A stretch of DNA of 64,000 nucleotides, from contig NZ_VBSN01000076.1 in the NCBI RefSeq assembly GCF_006149045.1, positions 124,001 to 188,000 on the forward strand, in the 5' to 3' direction. The notes beneath the pieces were generated by a model, which worked only from the letters and a program-made list of their open reading frames with translations, had not been told where the DNA came from and did no database searches. A program made the position numbers and the translations under genes. The DNA comes from Dyadobacter flavalbus (GTDB taxonomy: Bacteria > Bacteroidota > Bacteroidia > Cytophagales > Spirosomataceae). Positions 7,910 to 16,042 of this stretch are shown here, one piece after another (the first letter of the stretch is position 1; each line of letters opens with the position of its first letter).

Positions 7910-10330
7910 ATGTTTAAAAGTTACCTTAAAATCGCCTTTCGTAACCTCTGGAAAAGCAAGGGTTATGCTTTTATCAATATCGCAGGACTTGCCGTGGCAT
8001 TCTGCATCAGTACTTTTTTGTTTCTGACCGCATACTTTGCCTTGTCTTTCGATAATTTTCACAAGGACAATGAACGGTTGTACCAGGTTTACTTTTTCTC
8101 GAACGAGCCGGAAAGAGCAGAAAAAATCGGCTCGATGCCATTTCCGATCACGCCTGCGCTTAAAGCCGAATTTCCCGAAATAGAAGGCGTTACAAGGGTT
8201 CTGAACGGCAGCAACGTGGTGGAATACAAAGGAAAATATTTTGATAAGCAGGTTCTGTTTACAGATCCGGATTTTCTGAAAATCTTTACGTTTCCGCTTG
8301 TAAAAGGCAGTGCGGAAACGGCGCTTCAGGATCTGAGCAGCATTATCATTTCCGAAAATATGGCCAAAGCAGTGTTCGGAAATGAAGATCCAATGGGCAA
8401 GCCGCTCGATGTGGGTCTGGACGGCAATAAAAAGCAATATGTTGTAACGGGAGTTTTAAAGGATTTTCCTGAAAATTCATCCATCAAGTTTGATGCTTTT
8501 ATCAGGAGTGAAAATGCAGAAAATTATCAGAATCAAAAGGATCAGTGGGATGCCTATTCGCATCGCGTATTTTTGAAGTTAAGCCCGAATACAGATCAGG
8601 CTGCTCTTGAAAAGCGTCTTAAACCCTTTTCAGCCAAATATTTCGCTGAAAATATCGCTTCATTAAAAAAGAAAGGAGCAAAGCCGGATGAAAAAGGAGA
8701 TTTGTTCGCAGTAAGAATAGAGCAGATCCGAAACGTGCATTTTGATTCGCAGATATCCGGCGGAGGCAGTGCGCCGCTTGCGCTTGTGTATGCGCTGATG
8801 GGAATCGGTTTTTTCATCCTGCTCATTGCCTGTATCAACTTCATCAACCTGAACGTTGCAAGATCTTTTGTCCGTGCGCGCGAAGTAGGGGTCCGCAAGT
8901 CACTCGGCGCATTGAAAAACCAGCTTTTTCTTCAGATTTGGGGAGAAGCCGGCATCATCTGTTTTTTGGGATTTCTGTCGGGAGTTATCCTGGCGGTTCT
9001 GCTGCTGCCTGCTTTTAACGCCACTTTCCAGGGAAAATTAACACTGGATTATTTACTTCAGCCGGATAAAATAGCCATTCTGCTGGGGCTTTTCATTCTT
9101 GTAACCTTGCTTGCCGGCGGTTATCCTGCGTGGCAGATGTCCAAGTTCAACGCGGTGGAAGTGCTGAAAGGAAAAGTTTCCTTAAAGAAACCCGGCGTAT
9201 TGCGTAACTCGCTGATCGTGGCGCAGTTTACTTTGTCCAGCCTGCTGATCTGCTGCACCGTTATCGCCATCCAGCAAGTGGATCATCTGAGAAAGCAGCC
9301 GCTGGGTTTCCAGAAAGAACAGGTCATCAGCATTCCGGTCGGGAAAAAGGTAAACGGGCGTCAGGTGCTGATGCGGATGCGGAACAAGCTGGAAGGTGAT
9401 CCTCATGTACTCGGTATTACCGGAAGCGGTGTGAACCTCGGCGTAGGAATAGACAGAAGTACTTCAAGAAGCATTCTCGGATTTACATATAAAGAGAAGG
9501 AAGTCACAACAGACTGGCTGCATGTGGATTATGATTATCTGAAAACGCTGAATATCAAATTACTGGCTGGACGCGAGTTCAATCCGGCTTACCCTTCGGA
9601 TACGCTTGACCGGGTTATTATTACGGAAAGTATGGCTAAAATGATCTCGGAACCGGAGCCTGTCGGTAAGTTTTTCCAGACGGATACAGCCGGCGCCAAA
9701 TACCAGATCATCGGCCTCATTCCCGACTTCAACCTTTATTCTTCCAAAAATGAAAAGAAGCCGATCACCATGCATGTTTCGGGTTCGGAAGCGATCAATT
9801 ACATATTCGTACGTGTTACGCCGCAGAGCCTCAAAGGTGCCATGGACAAGTTCAGGAAAATCTGGGATGAGGTTGCGCCCGGATCTGCATTCATAGGCAC
9901 TTATGTGGACGAAAATACAAATGCATGGTACCGCGAGGAAGAGCAGCTTTCGCAGGTTTTCAGTCTGGCTTCCGGCATTGCCATTATGCTTTCCTGCCTC
10001 GGCCTTTTTGCCGTTGCACTGATTGTCATCGAGCAGCGTACCAAAGAAATCGGCGTTCGTAAAGTGCTGGGCGCAAGCATCTCCAGTCTGGTTTTTGTGC
10101 TGTCGCGTGACTTTGTGAAACTGGTGCTGGTTGCTATTTTCATTGCATCGCCGCTCGCGTGGTTTTTTATGCAGAAATGGCTGGATCATTATCCGTACCG
10201 CATTGAAATAAATCCGTTGATATTTATTCTGGTCGGGCTTTCCGCCATTATCGTGGCAGTCGTTACCGTCAGTTTTCAGAGTATCAAGGCAGCCTTGATG
10301 AATCCGGTCAATTCTCTAAAACGCGAATAA
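7910..10330 (+). CDS. FtsX/MacB-type ABC permease (array copy 4)
   Basis: Complete 806-residue permease beginning MFKSYLKIAFRNLWKSKG. It keeps the two-half layout: helix 1, periplasmic domain, first FtsX domain (LLIACINFINLNVARS, EVGVRKSLGA), second periplasmic domain, second FtsX domain (MLSCLGLFAVALIVIEQ, EIGVRKVLGAS). The first half has RKSLG where most copies have RKVVG. It ends AALMNPVNSLKRE. Copy 5 starts 12 bp after its stop and copy 6 thirty bp after that, so copies 4-6 form the clearest operon in the array, headed by operator site B. Confidence 0.95.
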   Translation: MFKSYLKIAFRNLWKSKGYAFINIAGLAVAFCISTFLFLTAYFALSFDNFHKDNERLYQVYFFSNEPERAEKIGSMPFPITPALKAEFPEIEGVTRVLNGSNVVEYKGKYFDKQVLFTDPDFLKIFTFPLVKGSAETALQDLSSIIISENMAKAVFGNEDPMGKPLDVGLDGNKKQYVVTGVLKDFPENSSIKFDAFIRSENAENYQNQKDQWDAYSHRVFLKLSPNTDQAALEKRLKPFSAKYFAENIASLKKKGAKPDEKGDLFAVRIEQIRNVHFDSQISGGGSAPLALVYALMGIGFFILLIACINFINLNVARSFVRAREVGVRKSLGALKNQLFLQIWGEAGIICFLGFLSGVILAVLLLPAFNATFQGKLTLDYLLQPDKIAILLGLFILVTLLAGGYPAWQMSKFNAVEVLKGKVSLKKPGVLRNSLIVAQFTLSSLLICCTVIAIQQVDHLRKQPLGFQKEQVISIPVGKKVNGRQVLMRMRNKLEGDPHVLGITGSGVNLGVGIDRSTSRSILGFTYKEKEVTTDWLHVDYDYLKTLNIKLLAGREFNPAYPSDTLDRVIITESMAKMISEPEPVGKFFQTDTAGAKYQIIGLIPDFNLYSSKNEKKPITMHVSGSEAINYIFVRVTPQSLKGAMDKFRKIWDEVAPGSAFIGTYVDENTNAWYREEEQLSQVFSLASGIAIMLSCLGLFAVALIVIEQRTKEIGVRKVLGASISSLVFVLSRDFVKLVLVAIFIASPLAWFFMQKWLDHYPYRIEINPLIFILVGLSAIIVAVVTVSFQSIKAALMNPVNSLKRE

Positions 10331-10341
10331 ATTGCAGCATC

Positions 10342-12756
10342 ATGATCAGAAACTATTTTGTTACTTCTTTCAGAAATTTAAGGCGTAACTGGAATTTCAC
10401 AATCCTTAATGTGGTCGGGTTAACGCTTGGCATTGCCTGTTGTCTGCTGATATTCTTTACGGTACGTTACGAGCTGAGTTTTGACAGCCATCACAGGAAT
10501 ATGGATCGTATATTCCGGATTGTCAAGTATAACAAATCGCTTGGTGACAAAGGTTACAATACCGGCATGCCGCTTCCTGCACTGGCTGCACTGCGCAATG
10601 ATTTTCCTGAATTGAAAAACCAGGTAACCTGCACGTATGCCATGCGTGAAACTTTGGTTACAGTCAAAAAAGGCGCAAAACGGGAAAAACATGCGGACCA
10701 GTCCAATACCGTTTCGTTCATAGGCCCGGAATATTTCCGGATGTTCGATTATACATGGATAAAAGGTTCGCCTTCTACTTCACTTGCCAATCCGGGATCG
10801 GTTGTACTGTCAGAAAGCCAGGCCATAAAGTATTTCGGCCATGCCGATCCGATGGGAAAAACAATAAATGTTAACAATCAAATGGATTTTCTGGTGACGG
10901 GAATCGTAAAAGATCCGCCTGCAACCACCAATTTCCCTTTTCATACCATGCTTTCTTTCTCATCCCTGAAAGAATACGGCGCTTTTACAAACTGGGACGA
11001 CTGGGCAAGTTCGTACGGAGGAGGGCAAATGTATTTAATGCTGCCGGAAGCGGTCAGTCAGAAAAAGATGGAACAGCAACTGGTTTTATTTGGAAAAAAG
11101 TACCGAGAACCCAAGCAGGCCGCTACCGAGGATTTCGTATTGCAGCCGGTAAAAGATATTCATTTTGATACCAAAACTTCCAATTATACCGGCCGCTCAA
11201 TCAGTAAGGGAATGATCTGGTCCATGGTTATGGTCGGGGTTTTTATCCTGGTCACAGCTTGCGTCAATTTTGTAAACCTGGCTACTGCGCAGGCATTGAG
11301 GCGTGCAAAGGAAGTAGGTGTAAGAAAAGTGCTTGGCAGCACCCGCGGACAGTTGCTTCGTCAGTACTTTTCCGAAACGGCTGTTATTACCGTCACCTCT
11401 GTATTTTTTGCACTGGCCATTGCACAGTATGTTTTGCCTTATGTTGCCGGTACTTTAAATGTCAGACCGGATGGCGTAGTGTTTTTTACAGATTTGCCTG
11501 TTCTCGGATTTTTAGCAGTTCTTGCTGTTCTCACTACTTTGCTGGCAGGTTTTTACCCGGCAATCGTCGTTTCAGGTTATCAGCCGGTTCTTGCACTGAA
11601 AGGTAAAATGCGGACAGCCGGAAACAGGCAGTCTCATTTGCGTTCCGGACTGATCGTTCTCCAATTTACCATATCACAGATCGTGCTGATCGGGACGCTG
11701 ATCGCTTACAGCCAGATGAAATATTTCCGCACCATTGATCTTGGCTTTCAGAAAGATGAAATCATCAGTATGCCTGTTTACGGGCAGGAGCCGGAAAAGC
11801 TGAATGCTTTAAAAACCAGGCTGGTTAACGAACCCGGCATTATATCTATGAGTTACAGCGCATTTACGCCGATGTCCAGAAGCAACTGGCAAACCGGGTT
11901 TAAATTCGAAAATGATGCCGAAATGCTGGATTTTGATATTGTAATGCGCCCGGCGGATACGGCTTATGTGAAAACCTACGGCCTTACGCTGCTTGCCGGA
12001 AGAATGTATCTGCCGGCAGATACCATGCGTGAATATGTAGTCAATGAAGCTTTTGTGAAGAAGCTCGGGCTTAAAGATCCGAATGATATTCTGGGCAAGC
12101 GCATGGCGATCGGCGGATCGGGAGTAAAGCTGCCGATTGTCGGGGTTGTTAAGAATTTTAATACATTCAGTCTGCACCGGGAGATTATCCCTTGTGTCCT
12201 CACAACGGACATCAACAATTATCTGACCCTGAATATTAAACTTGCATCCAGTGCAGACAGGCGGCTTATTGATAAAATAGAAAAAGCCTGGACTGCTACT
12301 TTCCCGGATTATCTGTTCAGCTATCATTACTTTGATCAGACATTAAGCAGTTTTTACGAAAAAGAAGAGAAGCTGTTCGCTTTGTTCAGGATACTGACCG
12401 GAATTGCCATATTTATCGGATGCCTTGGTCTTTACGGCGTCGTTGCATTCATGGCAGAATCACGGATCAAGGAAATGGGCATACGAAAAGCAGTCGGAGC
12501 ATCTGCCATGAACATCTTCGGCTTGTTTTCCATTGATTTTGTTAAACTGGTGATCATTGCACTGGTCATTGCGTCACCCGTCGCATGGTATGTAATGAAC
12601 GAATGGCTTCAGGGATTTACCTATCAGGTCCATATCAGCTGGTGGCTGTATGTGCTGGCAGGCATGGCGGCCATTGTGATCGCATTGGTTACAACCAGTT
12701 TCCAGAGTATAAAGGCTGCCTTTGTAAACCCGGTTACGGCATTGAAAAGCGAATAG
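10342..12756 (+). CDS. FtsX/MacB-type ABC permease (array copy 5)
   Basis: Complete 804-residue permease. Its N-terminus (MIRNYFVTSFRNLRRNWNF) is among the most divergent in the array: the usual LKIA after NY is replaced by FVTS. The first FtsX domain has VTACVNFVNLATAQA and EVGVRKVLGSTRG; the second has FIGCLGLYGVVAFMAES and EMGIRKAVGASA. The second-half substitutions (GLYGV, RKAVG) suggest long independent evolution rather than a recent duplicate. The C-terminus is AAFVNPVTALKSE. It lies 12 bp after copy 4 with no room for a separate promoter. Confidence 0.95.
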   Translation: MIRNYFVTSFRNLRRNWNFTILNVVGLTLGIACCLLIFFTVRYELSFDSHHRNMDRIFRIVKYNKSLGDKGYNTGMPLPALAALRNDFPELKNQVTCTYAMRETLVTVKKGAKREKHADQSNTVSFIGPEYFRMFDYTWIKGSPSTSLANPGSVVLSESQAIKYFGHADPMGKTINVNNQMDFLVTGIVKDPPATTNFPFHTMLSFSSLKEYGAFTNWDDWASSYGGGQMYLMLPEAVSQKKMEQQLVLFGKKYREPKQAATEDFVLQPVKDIHFDTKTSNYTGRSISKGMIWSMVMVGVFILVTACVNFVNLATAQALRRAKEVGVRKVLGSTRGQLLRQYFSETAVITVTSVFFALAIAQYVLPYVAGTLNVRPDGVVFFTDLPVLGFLAVLAVLTTLLAGFYPAIVVSGYQPVLALKGKMRTAGNRQSHLRSGLIVLQFTISQIVLIGTLIAYSQMKYFRTIDLGFQKDEIISMPVYGQEPEKLNALKTRLVNEPGIISMSYSAFTPMSRSNWQTGFKFENDAEMLDFDIVMRPADTAYVKTYGLTLLAGRMYLPADTMREYVVNEAFVKKLGLKDPNDILGKRMAIGGSGVKLPIVGVVKNFNTFSLHREIIPCVLTTDINNYLTLNIKLASSADRRLIDKIEKAWTATFPDYLFSYHYFDQTLSSFYEKEEKLFALFRILTGIAIFIGCLGLYGVVAFMAESRIKEMGIRKAVGASAMNIFGLFSIDFVKLVIIALVIASPVAWYVMNEWLQGFTYQVHISWWLYVLAGMAAIVIALVTTSFQSIKAAFVNPVTALKSE

Positions 12757-12786
12757 AATCCCAACCCATAATCATTTCGTAAAGCC

Positions 12787-15165
12787 ATGATCAAGAATTA
12801 TCTGCTGATTGCACTTCGCAATCTTGCCAAAAACAAGGTCTATTCATTTATCAATATCACTGGTCTTGCCGTCGGGATTGCCATTGCCATGCTGATCGGA
12901 CTTTGGGTATGGGATGAACTTTCGTATAATAAATATCACAGGAATTACGACAGGATTGTGCAGGCATGGGTAAGCCAGACTTTCAATGGACAAACGGGTA
13001 GCGGTACGGCCGTTTCCATTCCTGCGGCTGTTGAAATGACAACCAAATACCCGGCCGATTTCAAATATACATCGCTGGCTTCCTGGAATAACAGTCATTT
13101 ACTTACGAACGGCGAGAAGAAAATCAATAAACCGGGCATGTACGCGCAGCCGGATTTTCCTGAAATGCTTTCTTTGAAAATGATCCGGGGCGATTATGCA
13201 AGTGCATTGAGAAATCCGGGTTCCATCATTATTGCGGAATCTGTGGCCAAAGCGCTTTTCGGAAATGAAGACCCGCTGAACAAAACGCTGAAACTGGATA
13301 TCAGGAAAGATGTTAAAGTAACCGGCGTTTACGAAGATGTTCCGTTCAATTCCGATTTTAATGAATTGATGCTCGTTTTGCCGTGGAGCGATTATCTGGT
13401 TTCAGAAAACTGGATTAAAAATGCGCAGACGCAATGGGGAAATCATTCGTTCCAGTTTTTTGCGCAGGTTGCGGATCAGGCGGATATCGGTAAAGTTTCG
13501 CTTAAAATAAAGGATGTGGAGCTGCCGCATGCATTTTCCAAAACGGACAAGCCGCAGTATTTCCTGCACCCGATGAGCCGCTGGCACTTGTATTCCGAGT
13601 TTAAAGACGGCAAAAACATAGGCGGAAGTATACAGTTTGTATGGCTGTTCAGCATCATCGGCATTTTTGTGCTGCTGCTTGCCTGCATTAATTTCATGAA
13701 CCTGAGCACTGCACGTTCCGAAAAGCGTGCAAAGGAAGTCGGCATCAGGAAATCTATCGGTTCATTCAGAAGTCAGCTGATTTTCCAGTTTCTCAGCGAA
13801 TCTTTTCTGGTTGTCATTTTCGCGCTTGTACTCGCTGTTCTGATTGTTTTACTGGCGCTTCCTGCCTTTAATGAATTGTCCGGCAAACATGTAAGCCTTC
13901 CGTTTGCCCATTACCAGTTCTGGCTGGCCATTCTTGTATTTGCTTTGTTTACCGGCCTTATTTCAGGAAGTTACCCGGCTTTCTACCTTTCTTCTTTCAA
14001 CCCGCTTGCTGTTCTGAAAGGCACATTTAAAGTTGGCAAATGGTCGGCCGTACCGCGCAAAGTAATGGTTGTCATGCAGTTTACTGTTTCCATCACGCTT
14101 ATAATCGGTACAATTATCGTTTTTCAGCAAATTCAGCATGCCAAAAACCGCCCGGTTGGTTATGACAGGCAGGGATTGCTTCAGATCCGTATTTCGCCAA
14201 ATATCTTCGGGAAGTATTACCCGCTTCGGGATGATCTTTTAAAAACCGGCGTTGTAAACGAAATGAGCGAATCTTCAAGCCCGACAACGGATATTTATTC
14301 CAATCAGATCGGCTTTGAATGGGAAGGAATGACGCCCGGCTCCGTGCCGCTTTTCGGGACAATCGCATGTACGCATGATTTTGGGAAAACAATCGGATGG
14401 AAAATCATAGAAGGAAGGGATTTTTCACGTGAATATTCCACCGATACAGCCGCATTCATATTAAACGAATCGGCGGTTAAACTGACGGGAATCAAAAACA
14501 TCATCGGCAAAACAATCCGGTTCAACGGCAAGCCGCGGCAGGTTGTAGGCGTCATTAAGGATATGGTCATGCAGTCGCCGTATGAGCCGGCCATGCCGAC
14601 CGTTTTTCTCATGGATTACGAATGGGCCAATCTGATCAATATCAAGCTTGCGCCGGGCGTACCGGTTGACAAAGCACTGAAAAGGGTAGAGGCTGTTTTC
14701 CGCAAGCACGATCCGGATTCGCCGTTCGAGTTCAAGTTTGCCGATGAGGAATATGATGCCAAGTTCCGTTCGGAAGAAAGGATCGGAAAGCTGGCCCGGG
14801 TTTTTGCCGTGCTGGCCGTATTTATTTCCTGCCTCGGCCTGTTCGGACTTGCCGCTTACACGGCCGAGCAGCGTACAAAGGAAATCGGGATCCGGAAGGC
14901 GCTTGGTGCAAGCGTAACGCAGATGTGGGCCATGCTGTCCAGGGAATTTGTTTACCTTGTTTCTATTTCCTGTATCATTGCTTCGCCGATTGCCTTGTAT
15001 TTTCTGAACGACTGGCTTCAAAAATATCAGTATCATATCGAACTGAGCTGGGTTGTGTTCGCTGTTTCTGCATTTACCGCCATCGTCATAACGCTTTTGA
15101 CCGTAAGTTTTCAGGCTATCAAAGCAGCATTGATGAACCCGGTGAAATCCTTGCGCAGCGAATAA
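12787..15165 (+). CDS. FtsX/MacB-type ABC permease (array copy 6)
   Basis: Complete 792-residue permease starting MIKNYLLIALRNLAKNK. After helix 1 comes a tryptophan-rich LWVWDELSYNKYH turn where most copies have a less aromatic stretch. The first FtsX domain has LLACINFMNLSTARSEKRA and EVGIRKSIGSF; the second has FISCLGLFGLAAYTAEQ and EIGIRKALGAS. It ends AALMNPVKSLRSE. It is the last permease of the copy 4-6 operon, starting 30 bp after copy 5. A small exported protein gene follows 150 bp later. Confidence 0.95.
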   Translation: MIKNYLLIALRNLAKNKVYSFINITGLAVGIAIAMLIGLWVWDELSYNKYHRNYDRIVQAWVSQTFNGQTGSGTAVSIPAAVEMTTKYPADFKYTSLASWNNSHLLTNGEKKINKPGMYAQPDFPEMLSLKMIRGDYASALRNPGSIIIAESVAKALFGNEDPLNKTLKLDIRKDVKVTGVYEDVPFNSDFNELMLVLPWSDYLVSENWIKNAQTQWGNHSFQFFAQVADQADIGKVSLKIKDVELPHAFSKTDKPQYFLHPMSRWHLYSEFKDGKNIGGSIQFVWLFSIIGIFVLLLACINFMNLSTARSEKRAKEVGIRKSIGSFRSQLIFQFLSESFLVVIFALVLAVLIVLLALPAFNELSGKHVSLPFAHYQFWLAILVFALFTGLISGSYPAFYLSSFNPLAVLKGTFKVGKWSAVPRKVMVVMQFTVSITLIIGTIIVFQQIQHAKNRPVGYDRQGLLQIRISPNIFGKYYPLRDDLLKTGVVNEMSESSSPTTDIYSNQIGFEWEGMTPGSVPLFGTIACTHDFGKTIGWKIIEGRDFSREYSTDTAAFILNESAVKLTGIKNIIGKTIRFNGKPRQVVGVIKDMVMQSPYEPAMPTVFLMDYEWANLINIKLAPGVPVDKALKRVEAVFRKHDPDSPFEFKFADEEYDAKFRSEERIGKLARVFAVLAVFISCLGLFGLAAYTAEQRTKEIGIRKALGASVTQMWAMLSREFVYLVSISCIIASPIALYFLNDWLQKYQYHIELSWVVFAVSAFTAIVITLLTVSFQAIKAALMNPVKSLRSE

Positions 15166-15258
15166 TTTTTTAGTTGGAAAAAACGGTTCGTCGATAAAAA
15201 CAGGCATACTGTCTGCCAGCAGAGGTCATTGGCAGATCGGGTTTCAAGTGCATTAAAC

Positions 15259-15292
15259 GTTTATGAAAAAAGGCCCTCTAACCTTCATAAAC
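15259..15292 (+). other. Hairpin upstream of the Spy-like gene
   Basis: An inverted repeat with perfect 9-bp arms, GTTTATGAA (15259-15267) and TTCATAAAC (15284-15292), extended inside by GG pairing with CC. It ends 23 bp before the ATG at 15316, so it could lie in the leader of that gene or act as a processing or termination signal after permease copy 6. There is no clear T run. Confidence 0.45.
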
Positions 15293-15315
15293 AAACACTT
15301 TAATACTTGGAAACC

Positions 15316-15702
15316 ATGAAAAAGACCATTTTGGCCATCGCAGCAGTAATCGCTCTGACAGCAGGAAGCAGCTTTGCACAACGCGCATATGAAAGGCATG
15401 AAATTCCGGCTGCAAGAAATTCCCGGATAGACGATATCAATGAGAATATCCGGATCAGCAAGCTGAACGAAATTGTAAACCTTTCCCGCAAGCAGGAAAA
15501 ACAGCTGAAAAAGATTGAAGACCATTATGACCGCCTTCAATCCTCAAACAGAAGATACAATTCGCATCAGGCTTCCCGGCGGCTGGAAACCCAGAAGCAA
15601 CAGGAAATACTTTCCGTACTGACTCCGGTTCAGCGTCAGCGTTTGTACGCATATCAGCATGCCAACCGCTTTGATAATAAATACCGCAATCACAGAGGAT
15701 AA
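15316..15702 (+). CDS. Small exported Spy/CpxP-like protein
   Basis: A 128-residue protein with a Sec signal peptide (MKKTILAIAAVIALTAGSSFAQ, cut after about residue 22), followed by a charged, almost wholly helical mature part. It contains KQEKQLKKIEDHYDR and a later LTPVQRQRL, reminiscent of the LTxxQ motif of periplasmic Spy/CpxP chaperones. The resemblance is to the general pattern only. The ATG at 15316 is chosen over an upstream in-frame TTG because it begins the signal peptide. It lies 150 bp downstream of permease copy 6, in the same direction, and is followed by a strong terminator. A role as a periplasmic stress or helper protein is an inference. Confidence 0.75.
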   Translation: MKKTILAIAAVIALTAGSSFAQRAYERHEIPAARNSRIDDINENIRISKLNEIVNLSRKQEKQLKKIEDHYDRLQSSNRRYNSHQASRRLETQKQQEILSVLTPVQRQRLYAYQHANRFDNKYRNHRG

Positions 15703-15732
15703 ATAGAGCAAGGCATTAATCATCAGTCAAAA

Positions 15733-15779
15733 AGCAACCCGCGCCAGGCAAATTTATGCAGGTGCGGGTTGCTTTTTTA
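15733..15779 (+). terminator. Rho-independent terminator after the Spy-like gene
   Basis: A 13-bp stem (AGCAACCCGCGCC with GGTGCGGGTTGCT, one G-T pair) with an 18-base loop, followed by a T run (TTTTTTAT). It closes the transcript 31 bp after the small exported protein. Confidence 0.9.
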
Positions 15780-15874
15780 TAATCAGCCTGTTTGCAAAGG
15801 AAAACGAGATTTACAAAGACTTGCCATTCAAAATTAATATATGCCGTTTAACATTATTGTCCAATAATTGCACC

Positions 15875-15912
15875 AAGTACCTTGCATCACAAAGTACCTT
15901 AGTATACATTTG
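15875..15912 (+). promoter_or_regulatory. Bacteroidota promoter overlapped by a direct repeat
   Basis: A TTG at 15882-15884 and TACATTTG at 15905-15912 are 20 bp apart, matching the Bacteroidota -33/-7 pattern TTG-N20-TAnnTTTG. Two copies of AAGTACCTT (15875-15883 and 15892-15900, 17 bp apart) cover the -33 element and the spacer. A repressor binding these repeats would block the promoter. The promoter would drive the receptor gene at 16043 with a leader of roughly 125 bases. The rest of the 340-bp gap holds the preceding terminator and nothing else recognised. Confidence 0.65.
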
Positions 15913-16042
15913 TTTATCATTTGATAGTCGATGTGAAGTGATGTAAATCCGGCCTTTCTGAATATCCTTTTTAAAAGAGCCATAGGCACTTACCGGATTT
16001 GCTATGCCTTTTTGAATCTGTTAGCCATCAAAAAAATTAGCC

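Noticed and set aside
14461-15207. Reverse open frame of 248 codons opposite permease copy 6
   Set aside because: Similar antisense frames appear opposite the same 3' region in other permease copies, as expected from shared codon patterns.
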